From NCBI GenBank assembly GCA_937877075.1, contig CALEGD010000081.1:1-15869 (forward strand): 15,869 bases of DNA. The letters are read 5' to 3'. How positions within the stretch are numbered: the stretch's first letter is position 1; each line of letters opens with the position of its first letter. This DNA comes from an uncultured Acholeplasmatales bacterium. Lineage in GTDB: Bacteria > Bacillota_I > Bacilli_A > ML615J-28 > CAG-698. This document shows, one piece after another, positions 15,412 to 15,869 of this stretch. Below the pieces are notes generated by a model. It saw nothing but the letters and a program-made list of their open reading frames with translations, searched no databases and had not been told where the DNA came from. The position numbers and the translations under genes are program-made.

Positions 15412-15869
15412 CTAATAATGAACCCGTTTCTTACTTACCTGCATTTGAATACCGGTTATGAGCAAGATAATTAAGAACAGAATTAATGAGCCCGCAGATC
15501 CTACTCCGAAAGGCATACCGCTGACATTAAACTGTTCATAGACATAGCCAACAATAGTAATCAATAACTTGTCATTTCCAACAGGACCATATCTTCCGGT
15601 TCCAAAAATTCCGATAACACTAGAATAAACCTTAAAAGCTCCCATAAATGAAGTAATGGTAATATAAAGAATCATCGGTGAAAGCAGAGGAACAGTAATT
15701 CTTCTGAAAACCCTCCATCTTGGAGTCGCATCAATTTGAGCAGCTTGATAATATTGTTTGTCAATACTTTGAAGTCCGGAGAGAAAAACAATAATCTTGA
15801 AAGCTAACCCGTCCCAAATGGAATATACCATCAGTACGAACATAGCCCTCCCCCAGGTTGCTCCGCTAT
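15412..15869 (-). CDS. ABC transporter permease, MalF/UgpA type (5' end outside the window)
   Basis: The reading frame stays open to the right edge (residues SGATWGRAM precede the first visible ATG at 15843), so that ATG is internal and the gene starts outside the window. What is seen is the C-terminal half, about 152 residues, of the partner permease. SIWDGLAFKIIVFLSGLQSI is the segment before the EAA loop. The loop itself is YYQAAQIDATPRWRVFRRIT followed by VPLLSP, and two further hydrophobic segments follow (one from about 15655 to 15600 and one from about 15500 to 15435). The loop contains AAQIDA rather than EAAxxDG, a normal variation. Together with the MalG-type gene it forms the channel of the importer fed by the adjacent solute-binding protein. 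Confidence 0.95.
   Translation of the reverse strand, partial: SGATWGRAMFVLMVYSIWDGLAFKIIVFLSGLQSIDKQYYQAAQIDATPRWRVFRRITVPLLSPMILYITITSFMGAFKVYSSVIGIFGTGRYGPVGNDKLLITIVGYVYEQFNVSGMPFGVGSAGSLILFLIILLITGIQMQVSKKRVHY

Noticed and set aside
15412..15843. ATG at 15843 as the true start of the MalF-type permease
   Set aside because: The frame stays open to the window edge with permease-like residues upstream and no ribosome-binding site before that ATG; the gene is partial.

Overview
The window is AT-rich DNA from a low-GC Gram-positive lineage (Bacilli/Mollicutes side), and every gene I can support lies on the minus strand. Genes are therefore read from right to left. The gene order rnmV-rsmA-yabG-ispE-spoVG-glmU-prs is the conserved Bacillus subtilis block, but without veg, sspF, purR and yabJ. 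TGA serves as an ordinary stop codon for rnmV, yabG and both nuclease-locus lipoproteins, so the Mycoplasma UGA=Trp code is not used. A GlmU that stops before its acetyltransferase active site, together with a surface DNA-degradation locus, suggests a wall-poor or wall-less Acholeplasma/Izemoplasma-like organism. That assignment is inference; a retained YabG argues for a sporulating ancestor.

Right part (about 8825-15869), one operon: the 3' part of a MalF/UgpA-type permease, a MalG/UgpE-type permease, a solute-binding lipoprotein, a staphylococcal-nuclease lipoprotein with C-terminal OB-like domains, and a 917-residue lipoprotein built of alternating Ig-like and OB-like domains. A strong hairpin terminator ends it. 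Together these look like a cell-surface machine that binds and cuts extracellular nucleic acid and imports a product. The transporter ATPase is not in the window.

Middle (about 7617-8823): a monocistronic aldo/keto reductase with a C-terminal two-cluster ferredoxin module, with its own extended -10 promoter and terminator.

Left part (about 272-7550), the housekeeping operon: rnmV (5S rRNA maturation), rsmA (16S rRNA dimethylation), yabG (spore-coat type protease), a very long ispE, spoVG, a truncated glmU, and prs. The 846-residue IspE is the most unusual protein here: an intact kinase, then a second GHMP-like copy that has lost its ATP-binding and catalytic residues, then an unrecognised C-terminal domain. 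prs also has its own promoter inside the short glmU-prs gap and a terminator after it.

Left edge (1-214): two consensus sigma-A promoters (both TTGACA-17 bp-TATAAT, -10 boxes 96 bp apart) followed by a boxA-like leader. The sequence ends where the 5' end of a 16S rRNA gene would be expected, so an rRNA operon almost certainly starts just outside the window.
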